Assembly: GCF_037975245.1 (NCBI RefSeq)
Contig: NC_092577.1
Location: 5,368,001 to 5,432,000 of the forward strand
Direction of reading: 5' to 3'
Source: Apostichopus japonicus
Taxonomy: Eukaryota > Echinodermata > Holothuroidea > Aspidochirotida > Stichopodidae
DNA: 64,000 bases
Positions 11,163 to 23,024 of the stretch are shown here, in pieces; within the stretch, counting starts at the first letter, position 1, and each line of letters begins with the position of its first letter. The notes under the pieces were generated by a model. The model worked only from the letters and a program-made list of their open reading frames with translations. It was not told the DNA's origin and made no database searches. Made by a program: the position numbers and the translations under genes.

Positions 11163-14100
11163 GTAATGTATACATGGCTTATCTGGACAAGTGTTTAGTT
11201 CTTATTTTCTCTTCTCATTGCAGAGGCTGTTTGTTTTGTTCGATTCCTTTGTTGGCAGTTAGTACTTTATTATTTCTAGACTGAATAAATTGGATAAACC
11301 TAGTGCAACTCTTCGTCATTGTCATTTGCGTGGATCACAGCTACTTCCCCATCCATCTAGATTCCCGAATCGCTTCATTAATCCATTGTTTTATAAGTAA
11401 TAATAATTCAGCCAAAATATGAACTTTTACCTTTATGTGAACCCCAGAGAGAACCACGATATGGCATTTAACACCATATGTCCCTTAGCAGATTTTTAAT
11501 ACAATGTAAACATGTTAAAGGAGACATGAGACTCTTGTTTTCTCTTTAATTCAGCATCTGAGGAACTGGCCTAGTCGTCTTTGTCTTAAACTAAGCAGTT
11601 CAGCTGCTTTCATCGATGAGCGGTAGATGTTTAAAGGTCATTTCTCAAAAATTGAATACGGCGTAGTAATACAATCTGGACTACTAGCAGTGTTTCTAAC
11701 TTAATTTGGTTCCGATGGTCATCATTTAAATGCGTGAAGGTCACATTAGGTCACAAGGCTTACAACATCTAACAGCTGTCCATCTTGAATAAGGTTTAGT
11801 TAACGAAATCTGATAACTTAGGAAACCGAAATTTATCATATTTTCAAGCACGTAGGATTAAATTATTCCTTTGGCAAGAGAAAAATACATAAGGGTACTT
11901 TTCTAGAGGTTGAGCAAGGAAAATGCGTAATATTGCAAATACTAAATGAGTAACAACTAGCTTTCGATGGGTAAATTCAAATCGATTGCTCATGTAATAG
12001 AATGTGTCATTTGAAAAACATAGTAGCTCATAGCAACAGTAGCGAAAGGGCATAAAGCATTCGTTTTGCCTAATAAAGTGTACTCTAGCAATTAAAAAAA
12101 CACAAACATTGAAAGCAGTCGATTTTGTTCTCTGGAATTTTGAATTGAAAAATACAAGGCAAAACTGATCAAGTTTAACATCTTGAAGAAAATATTAAAG
12201 ATATTGATTTGCCAATTAAGACAAATGAAATATGGTTATGTTGCAATATATTTCTATAATTGTAACTTACATAGTTACGTTAATTCGATTTCGGGAGGAG
12301 GGGGTAATGAGTAAGATTTGGTTTGCTAAGTGCGATCGCTCAAAATTGTTCAATATTGTGAACTAGGATATAAGTCGATTGAATAACATGATTTTATCTT
12401 CTCTCATATTTCCATCTTTTCTGAGTAAGTAGTAAATATAATAATAAACTACAGAACGGACGCAAGAAATGAAAGAGGAAAACAGTATACAAGTGAACTC
12501 ATGTTTATTGAAAATATGAATTGCAATCCTTTTTAGGTGTGGGTTGGGTGGAGGAGGAGAGGGGGAGAGTAGGAGATGAAAGTTATATATCTACCAAGAA
12601 ATGTGATACCCAACACTTAATATCTCAAAAGAGTGAAAGTAGCTACTCGTTCACTGACATTAGATGATAATAAGTGTGGCTACAAAATTTATTGTATGTG
12701 GTACATTGTTAAAAGTTTACAGATCTAAATTCATGAGAATGGTGACTATGAACTGGTATTATTTTCGGACACTGATAAAATTAGAAAATGCAGTAAATGA
12801 GCCCCCTCGGCAAATGCTTCGGTGAAGGCTGTATATCAATTTCAAATATGAGTGGCCATTTGTGTTAGATTTTTGGGGGGAAAGGGTGGGCGGGGTTTTC
12901 ATAGCACTTCATTTTGGAAGTATAATGCAACAATTTTTTTGGTCGCTCGATGCTAATGCTGAACTAATTATAACGGCTGCTTGGTTGTAGTGGTATATGA
13001 ATTATTGATACTAGCAAATAAAAATCATTTCTAAAAGGTATGAACTATTGTACGACATCATTGTCATGTACGCTCTACATTCACTTTATAAGTTCCAATG
13101 TTTATACTCTCGACTGTCTCCCAATGGAACAGAAGAAAACAAAATAAATCAGCTAAATCAGAAGAAGCCCATCAATACATAGAGAAAAATTATAACACTT
13201 CAACGTGTATTCGTGAATTCTACAAAGCTCAAGTCAGCAACAACCATTCCCCTTTTGTTTTAGCTACTTAAACTCTCTAGTACTAGACAGACTTCTCTAA
13301 TTATCTTATTCATCACCTCTGCTTTTGTACTGTAATGATGTGAAACTACATGAATGGCGTACATATAGACCACATGCCCACTAGATCAAAAGACGAACTG
13401 ATAGCAGAAAAACTAACATAAAACATTCACAACTGTACCTTTTAACTAAAATTTGGTTTCAATACTTTATGAAACAAGTTATAATGATTACTAGCAAAAC
13501 TAAAATAAAATTTAAACTTAAAGTTCTTATAACTGTCGATGAAACGATTAAGTTTGTGATTCAAGTAACTTTCAATACCTTTTAGATTCCCCACCAATAA
13601 TGTTAATTGTTTTCAGATAATCAAAAGACAAATACAAAGGCCGAAAACGTGACTAACAATTCAAAATGTGTTAGGGTTGTCCACCGTTCCTAAACTTAAT
13701 TGTACAAACAATTGTCTTATGATACAAACGACATGCTGAAAATGCAAATTTTAACAAATGATCTTGCTTAAGATATAAACCATGGTAATAAACAAATGTT
13801 GATCTGAACATGGAAAAAGGTTACTTTGAAAATGAGTAGAACGCAAAAACGAATATAAATTTAAATAAGGCACAGCTAGCAAGTGTAGTCATATGCAACC
13901 GGTCCCCTTATATTGAACATGTACGCTTCTTCCATTACTACTAAACCATTGTGCTTGACATACAGTAGATCGATAACTTACTAACTTAAGTTAGCATTTT
14001 GTCAACTTTAAATGCTCACATAGTCGACAAAACACATATCATATTGTATTGTAACAGGTCTAATGACCCTCAAATGGAGACATTGCAATATTTTATACAA

Positions 14101-14798
14101 CCACGTAACCAAATCGATAAATCAATAAATGAATGACAAGCAAAACTACTCACAGCTGTACGTACAACATATATTATGCAACCACTCGTCAGAGTATAAG
14201 TAAGTGCAACTGTTTTGATATCATCCAAAGCTATATTGGTGAACCACTACTTTCTTGCTCAAAATTATCAAACGTTTTCCTTCAAAGGAATGGCTGGCGA
14301 AATAAAGCTTCACCAGTTGACGTCACACATTATCATAGTGAGCTACTTAAGCTTGCAAACAGTTTACCGTCCAATTGTAAACAAAAGAAGCGAAATAAGT
14401 TGGGAATGATTACATATTTCCAATTTACGTTAAACCCTGCTCCGCTCCGTGAATAATTTAATCCGATTAAATCAGTATTATTCTCGCATGGTTGCATCTA
14501 TCCCCAACAGAGGTTAGGGTCTACCAGATGACCTTGCCTGATTTAAACAGAAACACGGTGAATGTTATTATGATCATCTAGAAGCTGGAATGGGTATAGT
14601 AATAGAAAATAACGTATATGGCCCTTTAGCATACCATAAAGGAAATCTGAGCAAAGTTAAAACTTGAGAACCAAATGTACTATAAACTAAATGAAACCCC
14701 GAAAAAAAAATCGAAAGAAACAATAGCTGCTTCCTACTCAAGCTTTTCCGAGTACATGACAATGAAACAGCTTGGAAGAATAAATCAGTATTTACTGA
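11163..14798. other. AT-rich 3' flank of VLIG gene 1, no gene seen
   Basis: No gene or element recognised. Open frames here are short and not protein-like. The region holds the presumed 3' end of the gene at 14799-20651. Minus-strand AATAAA hexamers occur (for example about 12500 and 12690) but none is close to the stop codon, so the polyadenylation site is not resolved. Confidence 0.5.
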
Positions 14799-17700
14799 TT
14801 ACGTTGCTTGCCTTGTAGTATAGGCTTGCCTTAGATCCTGAATGGCATCGTCCTTCGTTATTTCTACCCAACCCTGAGGAAGCTTTGCCTCTTTGTGGCC
14901 ATACATTGTTGCAAAGTCCTCATTAAATCGATTCATCACCCACTTCCAATATTTCAGAGGTGAGTCATTTTGAATAGGCTGTATGACCCAGTTTGGAAAA
15001 TCTTTCTGGTAGTCACAATAATATCTCATCTGCTGCCCATCCCAATATGTATCAGAAGTTGTTACGGAAGATGTGCAAATGGCACAGGAAAGTCGCATGT
15101 CCTTTTTTGAAGCACATCCGACGACTCCTTCTGGATAATGCAGCTCTGCTCTGTGAATTTCGTGTTTTTTCGTCATATTGTCACACGGAACGTGGCACAT
15201 TGGACATTGCTCCATACATCCGCTCACGTGTTTCTTAATCTCATAGTGAGGTTTTGTTGGTAACGAACAAAGAAACTTCATAGCGTCACCTGTCTGCCCT
15301 TCTTCTGGTAGCTTAAGTTGCTCTAGAATCTGACATTCCATATCGTTGACGCTTTCTATGACTTGATCTCCGAAAAACTTGAGGTCTTCAATTTGAAACA
15401 TGTAAAGGTTACCTACATCTTCATCAGACAAATGTAGAGATGGAAGATTTGTTTGAAGCTCGATACGTAAATACAGTATCCATTCGCTGAATGTTTTACA
15501 GCTTTCGACGACAGAATCATTTCCAAAAATGATCTCCACAGTTTTCCTTATAGAGCGAAGTAGCTCCCTTGATATATCTTCTAGTTTAATACTAACGAGG
15601 CGCTGGATATTTGAAGTACCATCAGGATTTCCATCGGTACATACTTCCGCAATCCTTGTAAGGGACCAGTTCTCCAGAAAACTGTCCAAATCAAAGAAAA
15701 ACTTGTAATAAGGATCGAAAGCCTCTTTCTTTGCCATATCCTCCAACACATTACCAAACAAAGCAAATTTGGATGCAAAGTAGGGGCATCCTTGTCTCAC
15801 AGCTCCGTAGATGGCTGGACCCAAGTTATTGCGGATAAGCTCAACTATTTTCTCCACAAATAAATTGGCAACGTTCTCTGACGCTCGCTTATCTTGAAAA
15901 GCATTCGAACAAAGTGCTCTAAAGTCCTCTTTGAGACTGTCCCTTTCAAGCATTAGAAGCTCTCTGAGTGAATATTTCATATTGTATTCATTGCGCCCTT
16001 TCCGTATCATTGGCACGGCCCGATCATAGGCGTCAACTATTGCATTTACCTTGATATCCTGTGTTAATGCTGTTTCCTGATACTTCTGATTCAAAGCGTC
16101 AATAGTGTGGTCGACAAACTTCTTCATGATTGCAAGATCAAACGCCAAATCATTATCAATATCAAGCTGCAAAAGAGTGAGGGAATTTTCGACAATTGTT
16201 GAGACAATGTCCTCTTGATTGCCATAAATAAGCCCCTTAGCTCTGCTGACTACCTTTCCTTTCCAACTAACACCCAGTTTTTTCTTCAGTCCCTTACTGA
16301 GATCTTTCTTTTGTCCCTGCTGAAATATGTATGATCCAAGTTCACTTTCTATTTCTTCGAATGTAACCTCGCGGGTTGGATGCTTATCGCATATTTCCTT
16401 GATCCAGCACTCCCACAGTTCATCAAACTTTTCATCAATTTCCTTTGTAGAAACAACTGTCTCTAGTGACTGCGCACTTGAGTGTTTCGTTCGTAGTTCT
16501 ACTGCTTGCTTCCTAGCTTTGTCACGAAGTTGGTTTTTACACTTTGGTAGGAGCACATCCATGTGGTTCAGCTCCTTGATGCTATCTGCAACTCTCTCCA
16601 AGACATCTTGTGCATCCTGCTCAACGTTTCTACCTGTTACTTCCAAATCTTGAAGAAATTCATTTTCAAATTTGTGGAGCTGGTCCTCATCATCCTTCAA
16701 ATTGTCCTGTAGGTATTCAAGGATGCGGTGTTCCACTTTATCACAAGCTTCGGCAACAACTGTTTTTACCCGCAACTTAAGATCTTTCTTTGTGTCGTCA
16801 ATCTCATTCTTCGAGGCGTTCTTCAAGGTTTGTTTAGCATCTGATTCCCACTCCATTATCTCTTGTCTCATCTCGCCAACCCACTTTCCATATGCATGCT
16901 GAAATGTTTTGTATCGCAATGCAACGACACAGTTTTGGAAGCTGAAAATGAAATTTTCCTCTTTTACAGCGTTCCAAACGTCTGTTGTTCTCTTCATAAA
17001 CTGTTCAATGCTCCTGGTTGAGAGTTTCAAGTCGCGCACTATTATTTGCTTCAACTTCAAAATCTTCTCACTATAGCGGTGGTTTGGAGGCGCCATCGAC
17101 CCTTGCCACAAGCTTGGTATATATTGAACTTCATCGTTACGCTTCAAGTTAAATACGTCTGAAAATCGTGTGTATAAGTTCTCATAGCCTTCCTCTTTAG
17201 CTGCTGCGGCGATAGCCTCATCGAGGTTATTCAGAATACTCTGCGTACACGCCTCGTTCTTGTCCTCTGCTGATAGATCTGCGACAAATTGCTGGATGAT
17301 TCTGCAGATTGATTTGATGTGGACTTCTTTCATGCGTATGAAGGCATGTGCAGCTATCTGTAAGACGTCCGTCATGTCCTTCCCAACGGTTTGCCCAGCA
17401 ATGTTGATAATTGTTACATCAGCTAAGCACAGAGCAAACGTGGCTAGTTCATTGTCATGTCTGAAATCATCTCTTAAAGACCTATCTGGCGCCTTCAGTC
17501 CTTCTGTGTCTATGATAATAATATAATCACAGTTTGCCTCATCTCGAAGGTCTTCATGCACTTTTAAGAGTTGAATGAATACACCCCGTGTGCATCGACC
17601 GGCACTGACAGCAAACCGAACACCAAACATACTATTTAACAAGGTTGACTTCCCGCTACTTTGAATTCCAAGCACCGAAATCGCACAGACCAATGCATTT

Positions 17701-20651
17701 TTCAAGCGACTAGCAACCACTTTGAAAACCGCCTGGACCCATTTTATCGGTACTCGGCCAACATCACCGTCTAGAATTTCAAGCGGATATCCATTCATTA
17801 GAAGATTAGCAGCAACTTCAGGTAGCAGATCAGGTTTCATAAAAGTGTCCACATCCGTACCGGCTTGCAACTTAACGTCTTCGTGTGCTTCGAAGTGCTG
17901 TCCAAGCTCCCGTAAGAAATGCTCTAGGCCAAGAGATACACCATCCAATTTCTTTGTAATCTTTTGTGCTTTAACAAGAAGATCGTGGTCTGTATTTGTT
18001 AATGCGTTTAGTTTCTTTTCCTCGTCGTCAGATTTCTCCGATTTGTCGTTTAGTTTACTCCTCTCTGCGTTGGTCTCTCTTGCTTTGTCTTGTATTTGCC
18101 GAAGTTCCTTACGGAGAGGGCCGAGAGTTTCTTGAGAGAGGTCATTCATGTAAAAATTGAGCCAAGAAATAAAGTATTGACTTGATTCAGGTGTACCTCG
18201 TACTGCCTCGATGAACTGCAAAATATCTTTACCTGGCTTTGTGCGAAGTTGTTCTTCTCGAAGAGTCGACATTTTGTCCTTCAGATCATCGTGGTAGTGC
18301 TCAATAGTGCGAAATTCTCTATTGGGCCTGTAACCTTTGTTCCATCTTTTGTCCAGTGCAGCCCACTCTTTCCATTGTACTTCTTGAAGAGGCAAATGAG
18401 TTTGTTTGTATAATTCTGGATTTCCACGAACGCTCCTTATAATGTCTTTGGCCAACTTCTTTCCCTTCACGCAGCTTTCGTTATTTTCATCAACCTCAAT
18501 GTTCAGGCTCTCGCACAAATTCACCAAGGATTCGATCGACTTGGTACAAGCAGGTAACTTCTTTTGGTCATCTTCAGGCCAAAGTATCTGATTGAGCTCT
18601 TTACATATGTCTTTTCCAACGTCTTTCAGAAATCGTTTGCTAAAGATCTTAGTGACTTTTCCTTGTCGCTTTATGCTGGCCTCATTGCTTGAGGGACTTG
18701 ATCTTCTGCAAACGATACATATTAGGTGTTTGCCAACCATCTGTGATATTTTCCTCATCTCGTCACGACAAGTTTCATACGACAAATCGTCCACTAACAG
18801 AACAACCACATCCGCAGCTTTGCACGCAAAATCTCTTTGCTGTAAGAGTTTGTAAGTTAGAGCGTCCCCTCTCAAGTTAAAAAAGGTAATTGCATCTTTC
18901 AAGGCAATTCCCCCACGTTGTTCACTTACAGTCTCGGGTAGGAACCAGGCGGCTTCAAGCGTTCCTTTTGACCACTTTGCACAGGGAAATTCTTCCTCTT
19001 TGTCAACAAAGTATGGGTGATCATTGTTTCCCTGCAGCGTACCCATGACTTTGTTCAACAATTTAGACTTAGAAATGTTTGCATTCCCAAATCGCATAAA
19101 TGTGACAATGGGAAGAGCTTGTGTAATCATTGATCTTTCTACAGGCGATATCTCATTTCTTGGCCTCCAGGATTTATAGATTTTTCGAAGACCCCATAGC
19201 AAGAACTGAATTCTCTCCCCGTTTCGTAATCCAGGAAGTAGAACTGGAACAGCTAACCTACATTCGGCCATCTTCCACAAGAGTTCTTGGCGCAGGAATG
19301 CGTCGCAGCAATGAAGAATGCCGTGGGTAACATCCAAAGAACTAATAACCGATGGATTGTCTTTGGTCGAGTTACCACTTTCATCGTCGTCGTCGTCAAA
19401 TATGTCCCCCTCAAGCTGAACTCCACCTGACGTGCCTTGAGAAGAAACGTCTGCGGGAAGTTCCAGGCATTTGCGTCCTCTGTAATCTAATGATGAGATA
19501 TACCTGACATAGTTCCAGAACACGTCTTGACCGAAATTCGCATCTTGCATTACACCTTTCCGGAGAACTAATGCTTCACAAAACCCATGGTGCTCTCCTG
19601 TAAGTCCCAGTTTTGCAAACAGCTCAGGAAGCTCAGTGCTATTTGTCCTGACACAATGGGATTGGTTGGTCGATTCTTGTGGTGAAATAGAATCATCGTC
19701 ACTTGCTGTTTCGTATGTGTGGCTCCCTACATCCTGCTCCTTCTCAGTATCGTCAGTGGAACTGTTTGTTGCCATCCACACATTGTTTAGGGCGTCCCGC
19801 AACTTTTCATTTGAGTCCTTCAAGTTTCCTTGTTGGGTCTTTATAACCTCCCAAACAGGTATAGTGTTCGGTAGTGACAAGGCACCACTTATCACAAGAA
19901 AACTCATCTGCAAACATTTCTTCCAATCTATAAACTCTATGCATTCATCTTGCTGTCCCCCAAACAACTGAACTTGTCGATGGAACTCGATAAACTCTGT
20001 ATCCTTACCTTCGGCTTTCAAACTTACTCCACCAGCAAACGATGTACTTACTTCTTCTCCATCAGTTGTAGCAAATTCTTCTTCTAAAAGTCTCAGAATC
20101 GTTGCTTTCTCAAGTTTGGTGTCAGACGTGTGAATGATTTCAACGGAACGTCCACCAACTACAAATGGTCCACTAGGTACATGGGAGCCGAAAGTATTAA
20201 AAAAGTCTGTGATAAGGTCATTGGCTTTAGCGTTTGTTGCATGTTCATCTGAAGAACTCAGACAAACTGTGATATTCTGAAGAGATTCAATAGCATCATC
20301 TGTGAGTTTGATACTGCAATCATCGTTGATTCTTTCCAGACTCTTCGCGAGATACCACGTGTGCTTCACTTTTGATATATATTGGACACTCTCAGGGATA
20401 TCAGAAGATGCATGTGTCGAAACTTCATTCGGAAGATTTTCGTAACCTTGTGAACAAAGTGACAAGAACAGGTTTTCAGATTGTTTGTCAAAGAAAACTC
20501 TGGTCTCTGATATCTCCTTAGGTTCGAAAGGTTTACCTTCGCGCACAGACAATTTAGCAAGGGCACCCCTTGGTTTAACCACGCCACTACGATCACTTTG
20601 ATTAACATACAAACCTCTTAAAGTCAACTCTATGTCAGACATTTTACTCAT
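14799..20651 (-). CDS. Interferon-induced very large GTPase (VLIG/GVIN)-like, gene 1
   Basis: Single 1950-codon exon. Regions: 1-300 MACPF-like (FGSH at 154-157, GGR at 166-168, a GG at 231-232, PVWEVI at 265-270); acidic linker (about 300-340 and 415-430); GTPase-like domain 1, about 500-690, with a degenerate P-loop NISKSKLLN (525-533) and ADVVVLLVD (613-621); charged coiled-coil-like linker (about 835-910); the family block GLEHFLRELG then DGDVGRVPIKWV (about 908-972); GTPase domain 2 from about 985 with GIQSSGKST (995-1003), RCTRG (1019-1023), DTEGL (1048-1052) and RHDNELAT (1064-1071). No NKxD guanine-specificity motif is evident. A long helical stalk follows, ending in a Cys/His cluster (C1812, C1816, C1819, C1823, H1830, H1833, H1838, C1856, C1859). 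In vertebrates the family is interferon-inducible and cytosolic or nuclear; immune function here is inference. Start: first ATG of the frame, just after a plausible 3' splice site (AG at 20655-20656). Length is somewhat below the roughly 2400 aa usual in vertebrates. Confidence 0.93.
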   Translation of the reverse strand: MSKMSDIELTLRGLYVNQSDRSGVVKPRGALAKLSVREGKPFEPKEISETRVFFDKQSENLFLSLCSQGYENLPNEVSTHASSDIPESVQYISKVKHTWYLAKSLERINDDCSIKLTDDAIESLQNITVCLSSSDEHATNAKANDLITDFFNTFGSHVPSGPFVVGGRSVEIIHTSDTKLEKATILRLLEEEFATTDGEEVSTSFAGGVSLKAEGKDTEFIEFHRQVQLFGGQQDECIEFIDWKKCLQMSFLVISGALSLPNTIPVWEVIKTQQGNLKDSNEKLRDALNNVWMATNSSTDDTEKEQDVGSHTYETASDDDSISPQESTNQSHCVRTNSTELPELFAKLGLTGEHHGFCEALVLRKGVMQDANFGQDVFWNYVRYISSLDYRGRKCLELPADVSSQGTSGGVQLEGDIFDDDDDESGNSTKDNPSVISSLDVTHGILHCCDAFLRQELLWKMAECRLAVPVLLPGLRNGERIQFLLWGLRKIYKSWRPRNEISPVERSMITQALPIVTFMRFGNANISKSKLLNKVMGTLQGNNDHPYFVDKEEEFPCAKWSKGTLEAAWFLPETVSEQRGGIALKDAITFFNLRGDALTYKLLQQRDFACKAADVVVLLVDDLSYETCRDEMRKISQMVGKHLICIVCRRSSPSSNEASIKRQGKVTKIFSKRFLKDVGKDICKELNQILWPEDDQKKLPACTKSIESLVNLCESLNIEVDENNESCVKGKKLAKDIIRSVRGNPELYKQTHLPLQEVQWKEWAALDKRWNKGYRPNREFRTIEHYHDDLKDKMSTLREEQLRTKPGKDILQFIEAVRGTPESSQYFISWLNFYMNDLSQETLGPLRKELRQIQDKARETNAERSKLNDKSEKSDDEEKKLNALTNTDHDLLVKAQKITKKLDGVSLGLEHFLRELGQHFEAHEDVKLQAGTDVDTFMKPDLLPEVAANLLMNGYPLEILDGDVGRVPIKWVQAVFKVVASRLKNALVCAISVLGIQSSGKSTLLNSMFGVRFAVSAGRCTRGVFIQLLKVHEDLRDEANCDYIIIIDTEGLKAPDRSLRDDFRHDNELATFALCLADVTIINIAGQTVGKDMTDVLQIAAHAFIRMKEVHIKSICRIIQQFVADLSAEDKNEACTQSILNNLDEAIAAAAKEEGYENLYTRFSDVFNLKRNDEVQYIPSLWQGSMAPPNHRYSEKILKLKQIIVRDLKLSTRSIEQFMKRTTDVWNAVKEENFIFSFQNCVVALRYKTFQHAYGKWVGEMRQEIMEWESDAKQTLKNASKNEIDDTKKDLKLRVKTVVAEACDKVEHRILEYLQDNLKDDEDQLHKFENEFLQDLEVTGRNVEQDAQDVLERVADSIKELNHMDVLLPKCKNQLRDKARKQAVELRTKHSSAQSLETVVSTKEIDEKFDELWECWIKEICDKHPTREVTFEEIESELGSYIFQQGQKKDLSKGLKKKLGVSWKGKVVSRAKGLIYGNQEDIVSTIVENSLTLLQLDIDNDLAFDLAIMKKFVDHTIDALNQKYQETALTQDIKVNAIVDAYDRAVPMIRKGRNEYNMKYSLRELLMLERDSLKEDFRALCSNAFQDKRASENVANLFVEKIVELIRNNLGPAIYGAVRQGCPYFASKFALFGNVLEDMAKKEAFDPYYKFFFDLDSFLENWSLTRIAEVCTDGNPDGTSNIQRLVSIKLEDISRELLRSIRKTVEIIFGNDSVVESCKTFSEWILYLRIELQTNLPSLHLSDEDVGNLYMFQIEDLKFFGDQVIESVNDMECQILEQLKLPEEGQTGDAMKFLCSLPTKPHYEIKKHVSGCMEQCPMCHVPCDNMTKKHEIHRAELHYPEGVVGCASKKDMRLSCAICTSSVTTSDTYWDGQQMRYYCDYQKDFPNWVIQPIQNDSPLKYWKWVMNRFNEDFATMYGHKEAKLPQGWVEITKDDAIQDLRQAYTTRQAT

Positions 20652-21940
20652 TCACTGTTACTACATAAAACATTAAATGAAACTTCGAAATTACTAACGC
20701 CTTGACGTAACCTTGAGATAATCGTATATCAAGATGGATAATCCCATGCGTCTGCCTCTTCTTAGCATTGTTTTTGAATGTTTAAAGACACAAACTTCAA
20801 TGCGAATCCCCGCCAGAGGGTCAATGACCTGTAGAGATTAATCAGATATTAGATACAGTAATCAATATTAAGAGAACCAAAGACAACCAAAGAAATCGGT
20901 CAAGTTGACAATGGATGAGTAAATGATTCAAGGAATCATTAAGTACCAAGCAAACAGAAAAGAAGCAATCAATTAACCAATCAATCATTGCTGTAACAAT
21001 TAACTTGATGTAAAACACTTATGAAGAAAAAAATCAATGTGATCAATAATTCAATCAAAAAGCTACGGTGAATTGATGTCAGTAATCTTATGATTTATAA
21101 AATAAATCAATGACACTCTTTTCTTATAACATAAATTTGGAACTACTAACAAAATATGAAAAAAAAGGTAACATCATCCATTCCGATATATTATGAACAA
21201 TTTATTTTTAAACGTACAATCGTTATGAATACGTGCCCTGTTAAAATCGCATGATCAAATATCATACAGGCTTATACTGTAACTGATGGATTCAGGTCAA
21301 TATACTGTTTACCATCGGAAATTGTGATAAGTTTAATATCTATCAAATTTCTTTCCATGCAAACTAGAATCAACAAAAATAAAGATAGGAACAACAGAAA
21401 AATACTTACGCATTCTTCAGGCGGCAAAATTAAGTTGGATATTCATAAAACTTGAGAGATACCTTGTTACACCGACCAGGCTGCAAGAAAGACCAAATAA
21501 AAACATTTTCTTTTAAACATAAGATACGAATCGTCGAAACATTTGATACGAATATCATCACAATTTACACAATGATGTATTTTGAAAAAAAAAATGAACC
21601 CTTGCACTATGTTAAATATGGTAGTGATTACACAAAAATGAGGGGAAAAAATCTCCAATATCGTTTATTCCCTAACGAGTGTTTCCTTTTCATTTGCATA
21701 AGTTTGCATGAGTAAACTCTGGGTTCTGTGGATTCATGTATAGCAAGCTTTCTTCCGCTCCAGTAACCAGTGTCTGTCAGTTATTTTGGCAAGCACAGAC
21801 TACAACTGATATAAAACCGTGCGTTATACTGTCTGACAACCCAACTTTGACCTATAAACAATAAAATGCCGTGACGAACATTCATAAGAATGTTTATTTG
21901 CTGTTGTTTCGTTGCAGTTAACATCCAGAAATATATCAAC
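20652..21940 (-). promoter_or_regulatory. 5' leader of VLIG gene 1 with predicted UTR intron
   Basis: Upstream DNA of the minus-strand gene. A minus-strand splice donor GTAAGT lies at 21414-21419 and candidate acceptors (CAG or TAG) lie at 20655-20665 just before the ATG, giving a predicted 5'UTR intron of about 760 bp. The support is conservation: 21075-21500 has a diverged copy at 33905-34370 in which the same donor and flanking exon sequence (GCCGCCTGAAG on the minus strand) are kept. The segment 21849-21925 is likewise repeated at 33299-33385. No TATA box could be placed with confidence. Confidence 0.5.
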
Positions 21941-21957
21941 ACTCATATAAAAAACTC

Positions 21958-21966
21958 ATATATATG

Positions 21967-22014
<48 letters not shown>

Positions 22015-22062
22015 TACATGTATATATATATATATATTTATGTATATATATGTATGTATGTA

Positions 22063-22146
<84 letters not shown>
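21958..22146. repeat. (TA)n microsatellite
   Basis: About 190 bp of TA dinucleotides with TATG and TAAA interruptions, lying at the 3' side of the minus-strand Penelope-like endonuclease fragment. Confidence 0.95.
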
Positions 22147-22149
<3 letters not shown>

Positions 22150-22702
22150 ATTCAGGACTGCAAGGAAAGTGCTCTATGCTATAATCCACTAAATAACGAA
22201 AGGGTCACCCCTGCGCTTCAGGTCCCATATATGTTTAGAAAGCTCTGTTTCTTTCTCGTAACGCTCATGGCGGAAGGACTTGCTGCGGTTACTATGCCTT
22301 TGCTTAAAGGAGCCACTCGTTAGCCCTATGTATGATTTGGTGTCATTGCCAGCTGTGACATCGGCCCTATATATTACACTGCTCACCAAGCAATTCCCGT
22401 TAAGCAAACAATTGTGTTTTTCTCTACAATTGCATGTGCGTTGCGCCTGCTGAGATCTATGCTCATTTTGTGTTAACAGCCGGTTGCTGTGGCTGTTGAT
22501 AATGGATCGCATGTTACCCATACAACTGTAACTCAATTTCACGTTGTTTTTATTGAATATTTTGTGGAGCATATTTCCTTTCGGGAAGTGCTTGGCGAGA
22601 AGTCTAAAAAACAATTTACCCACATTAGATTTAACATGACGGCTGTAAGGTGGGTTAAACCATGTTATGTTCCTGGTTCGGGGTTTCTTTCTGGGTTTCT
22701 TC
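22147..22702 (-). pseudogene. Penelope-like element, endonuclease half
   Basis: Minus-strand open frame that matches the C-terminal part of Penelope-like retroelement proteins. It has RTRNITWFNPPYS (22637-22675), VGKLFFRLLAKHFP, VKLSYSCMGNM (~22505-22540), a Cys-rich linker CNCREKHNCLLNGNC (~22400-22445) and a GIY-YIG nuclease start with VIYRADVT and KSYIGLT (~22330-22380), then SFRHERY and [10 protein letters not shown]. The frame runs without a stop to 22189. It begins exactly at the edge of the inverted-end segment starting at 22703, and the RT half of a same-strand Penelope element begins on that segment's far side. Confidence 0.88.
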
Positions 22703-23015
22703 CCAGCTAGCATGCCCAGTTGGGGCCCAATTGGGTTTCACTCGGTTGAATTGGGCCTGGTTGGGCCAGGGCCAGCCCACTCAGTGCCCATTCGGGCACA
22801 ATACAGTTTGGCCCTTCTGGTTAACATACTTCAAAACATTATTGAGATGTTCAACACATACTTGTTTTTTGCTTTGGAAAGCTTAGGTTCTTCCGTAGGC
22901 CACCAATCCTTGACAACAGTTAATTCATTAACGTAGTGGCCCAATTGGGACAGACTCGGTTTTTGATCAGATTGGCCCTCATGTATGGCCCTCTTCGGGC
23001 CATTCGGGAGCAAGA
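22703..23015. repeat. Left GGGCCC-type repeat arm
   Basis: Irregular copies of a palindromic core near TTGGGCCCAATTGGG (22715-22800), then AT-richer DNA and further TTGGCCC / CGGGCCATTCGGG copies (22935-23010). This is the left inverted end of the 22703-28095 segment; a 251-bp MITE sits at its inner edge. Confidence 0.8.
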
Positions 23016-23024
23016 CGGTTTTAC

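Noticed and set aside
14993-20608. Plus-strand frames of 60-137 codons within VLIG gene 1
   Set aside because: Antisense or shifted-frame shadows of the 1950-codon gene; none has a recognisable motif. The same holds for the frames inside gene 2.
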